Source: Micrococcales bacterium 73-13
GTDB taxonomy: Bacteria > Actinomycetota > Actinomycetes > Actinomycetales > Microbacteriaceae
Length of the DNA stretch: 64,000 nucleotides
Reading direction: 5' to 3'
Assembly (NCBI GenBank): GCA_001898855.1
Contig: MKVN01000008.1
Span: 119,305-183,304 of the forward strand
The notes under the pieces were generated by a model that searched no databases, had not been told where the DNA came from, and saw only the letters and a list, made by a program, of their open reading frames with translations. The position numbers and the translations under genes are program-made. Every line of letters starts with the position of its first letter. Within the stretch, counting starts at the first letter, position 1. Below are positions 63,881 through 64,000 of the stretch, in pieces.

Positions 63881-64000
63881 GCCGCCGGCCGGTCGCCGAC
63901 CGCGGACTGGCCGCCGGCCGGACCGTTCTGCCAGAATGGCCGTGACGCCTCGCGGCGTCACGGCGGTGGGGCTCGCCGTACCCAACCTCGGACACCGACG

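Overview
This window is chromosomal DNA from a very GC-rich actinobacterium. The gene order around rne-rplU-rpmA-obgE-proB-proA-nadD-rsfS, the ileS T-box leader, the folC-DUF4233-ndk block and the many leaderless promoters suggest Microbacteriaceae (Agromyces/Leifsonia/Microbacterium-like). That placement is inference; no 16S gene is present.

Layout. (1) 1-8.2 kb is core chromosome: a cut-off membrane-anchored protein, a YtrA-type GntR/DUF1648 pair, an isoleucine T-box with ileS, then folC, DUF4233, ndk and a VKOR-like gene. (2) 8.4-19.5 kb is a catabolic cluster. It has two paralogous NtaA/DszA-type flavin monooxygenases, a flavin reductase, an enolase-superfamily enzyme, a D-2-hydroxyacid dehydrogenase, an FAH-family hydrolase, an SsuABC-type importer and a LysR regulator. 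Its substrate is unknown; a small organosulfur or organonitrogen compound whose carbon skeleton is then degraded is a reasonable guess. (3) 19.6-30.5 kb is core again: RNase E/G, L21, L27, Obg, ProB, an MFS gene, ProA, NadD and RsfS. (4) tRNA-Ala(GGC) lies at 30581-30656. (5) A 27.8-kb integrated element runs from about 30647 to 58431. (6) 58.4-64 kb is chromosome on the far side: the displaced tRNA terminator, a GmrSD-like DUF262/HNH gene ending in a RAMA-like domain, an ArsR-type regulator with an MFS exporter, and an HdeD-family protein.

The element is bounded by a 9-bp repeat, AGGTCCACC, at the tRNA 3' end and at 58423-58431. Its left-end genes are a large serine recombinase, a Replic_Relax protein, a TraG/VirD4-like ATPase and small accessory genes including an MT-A70 protein. 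Its cargo is an arsenic/phosphate island: three ArsR-type repressors (one fused to ArsC), two further ArsC enzymes, an aquaporin, two flavoproteins, an MFS exporter and pstSCAB behind a PHO box. A hypothetical region at its right end has HEPN-like and Fe(II)/2-oxoglutarate dioxygenase genes.

The most interesting observation is that the repeat lies inside the recombinase reading frame. In the integrated state the recombinase frame has no stop in the element and reads antisense through the tRNA and rsfS. A 143-codon helix-turn-helix segment sits at the other end of the element, in the same codon phase relative to the repeat. Joining the ends in a circle would rebuild one in-frame recombinase-HTH protein of about 714 residues, so integration should swap the recombinase C-terminus. 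A second undescribed signal is a set of short 'WYV' reading frames scattered in the element. Two of them end in ATGA overlaps with the next gene.
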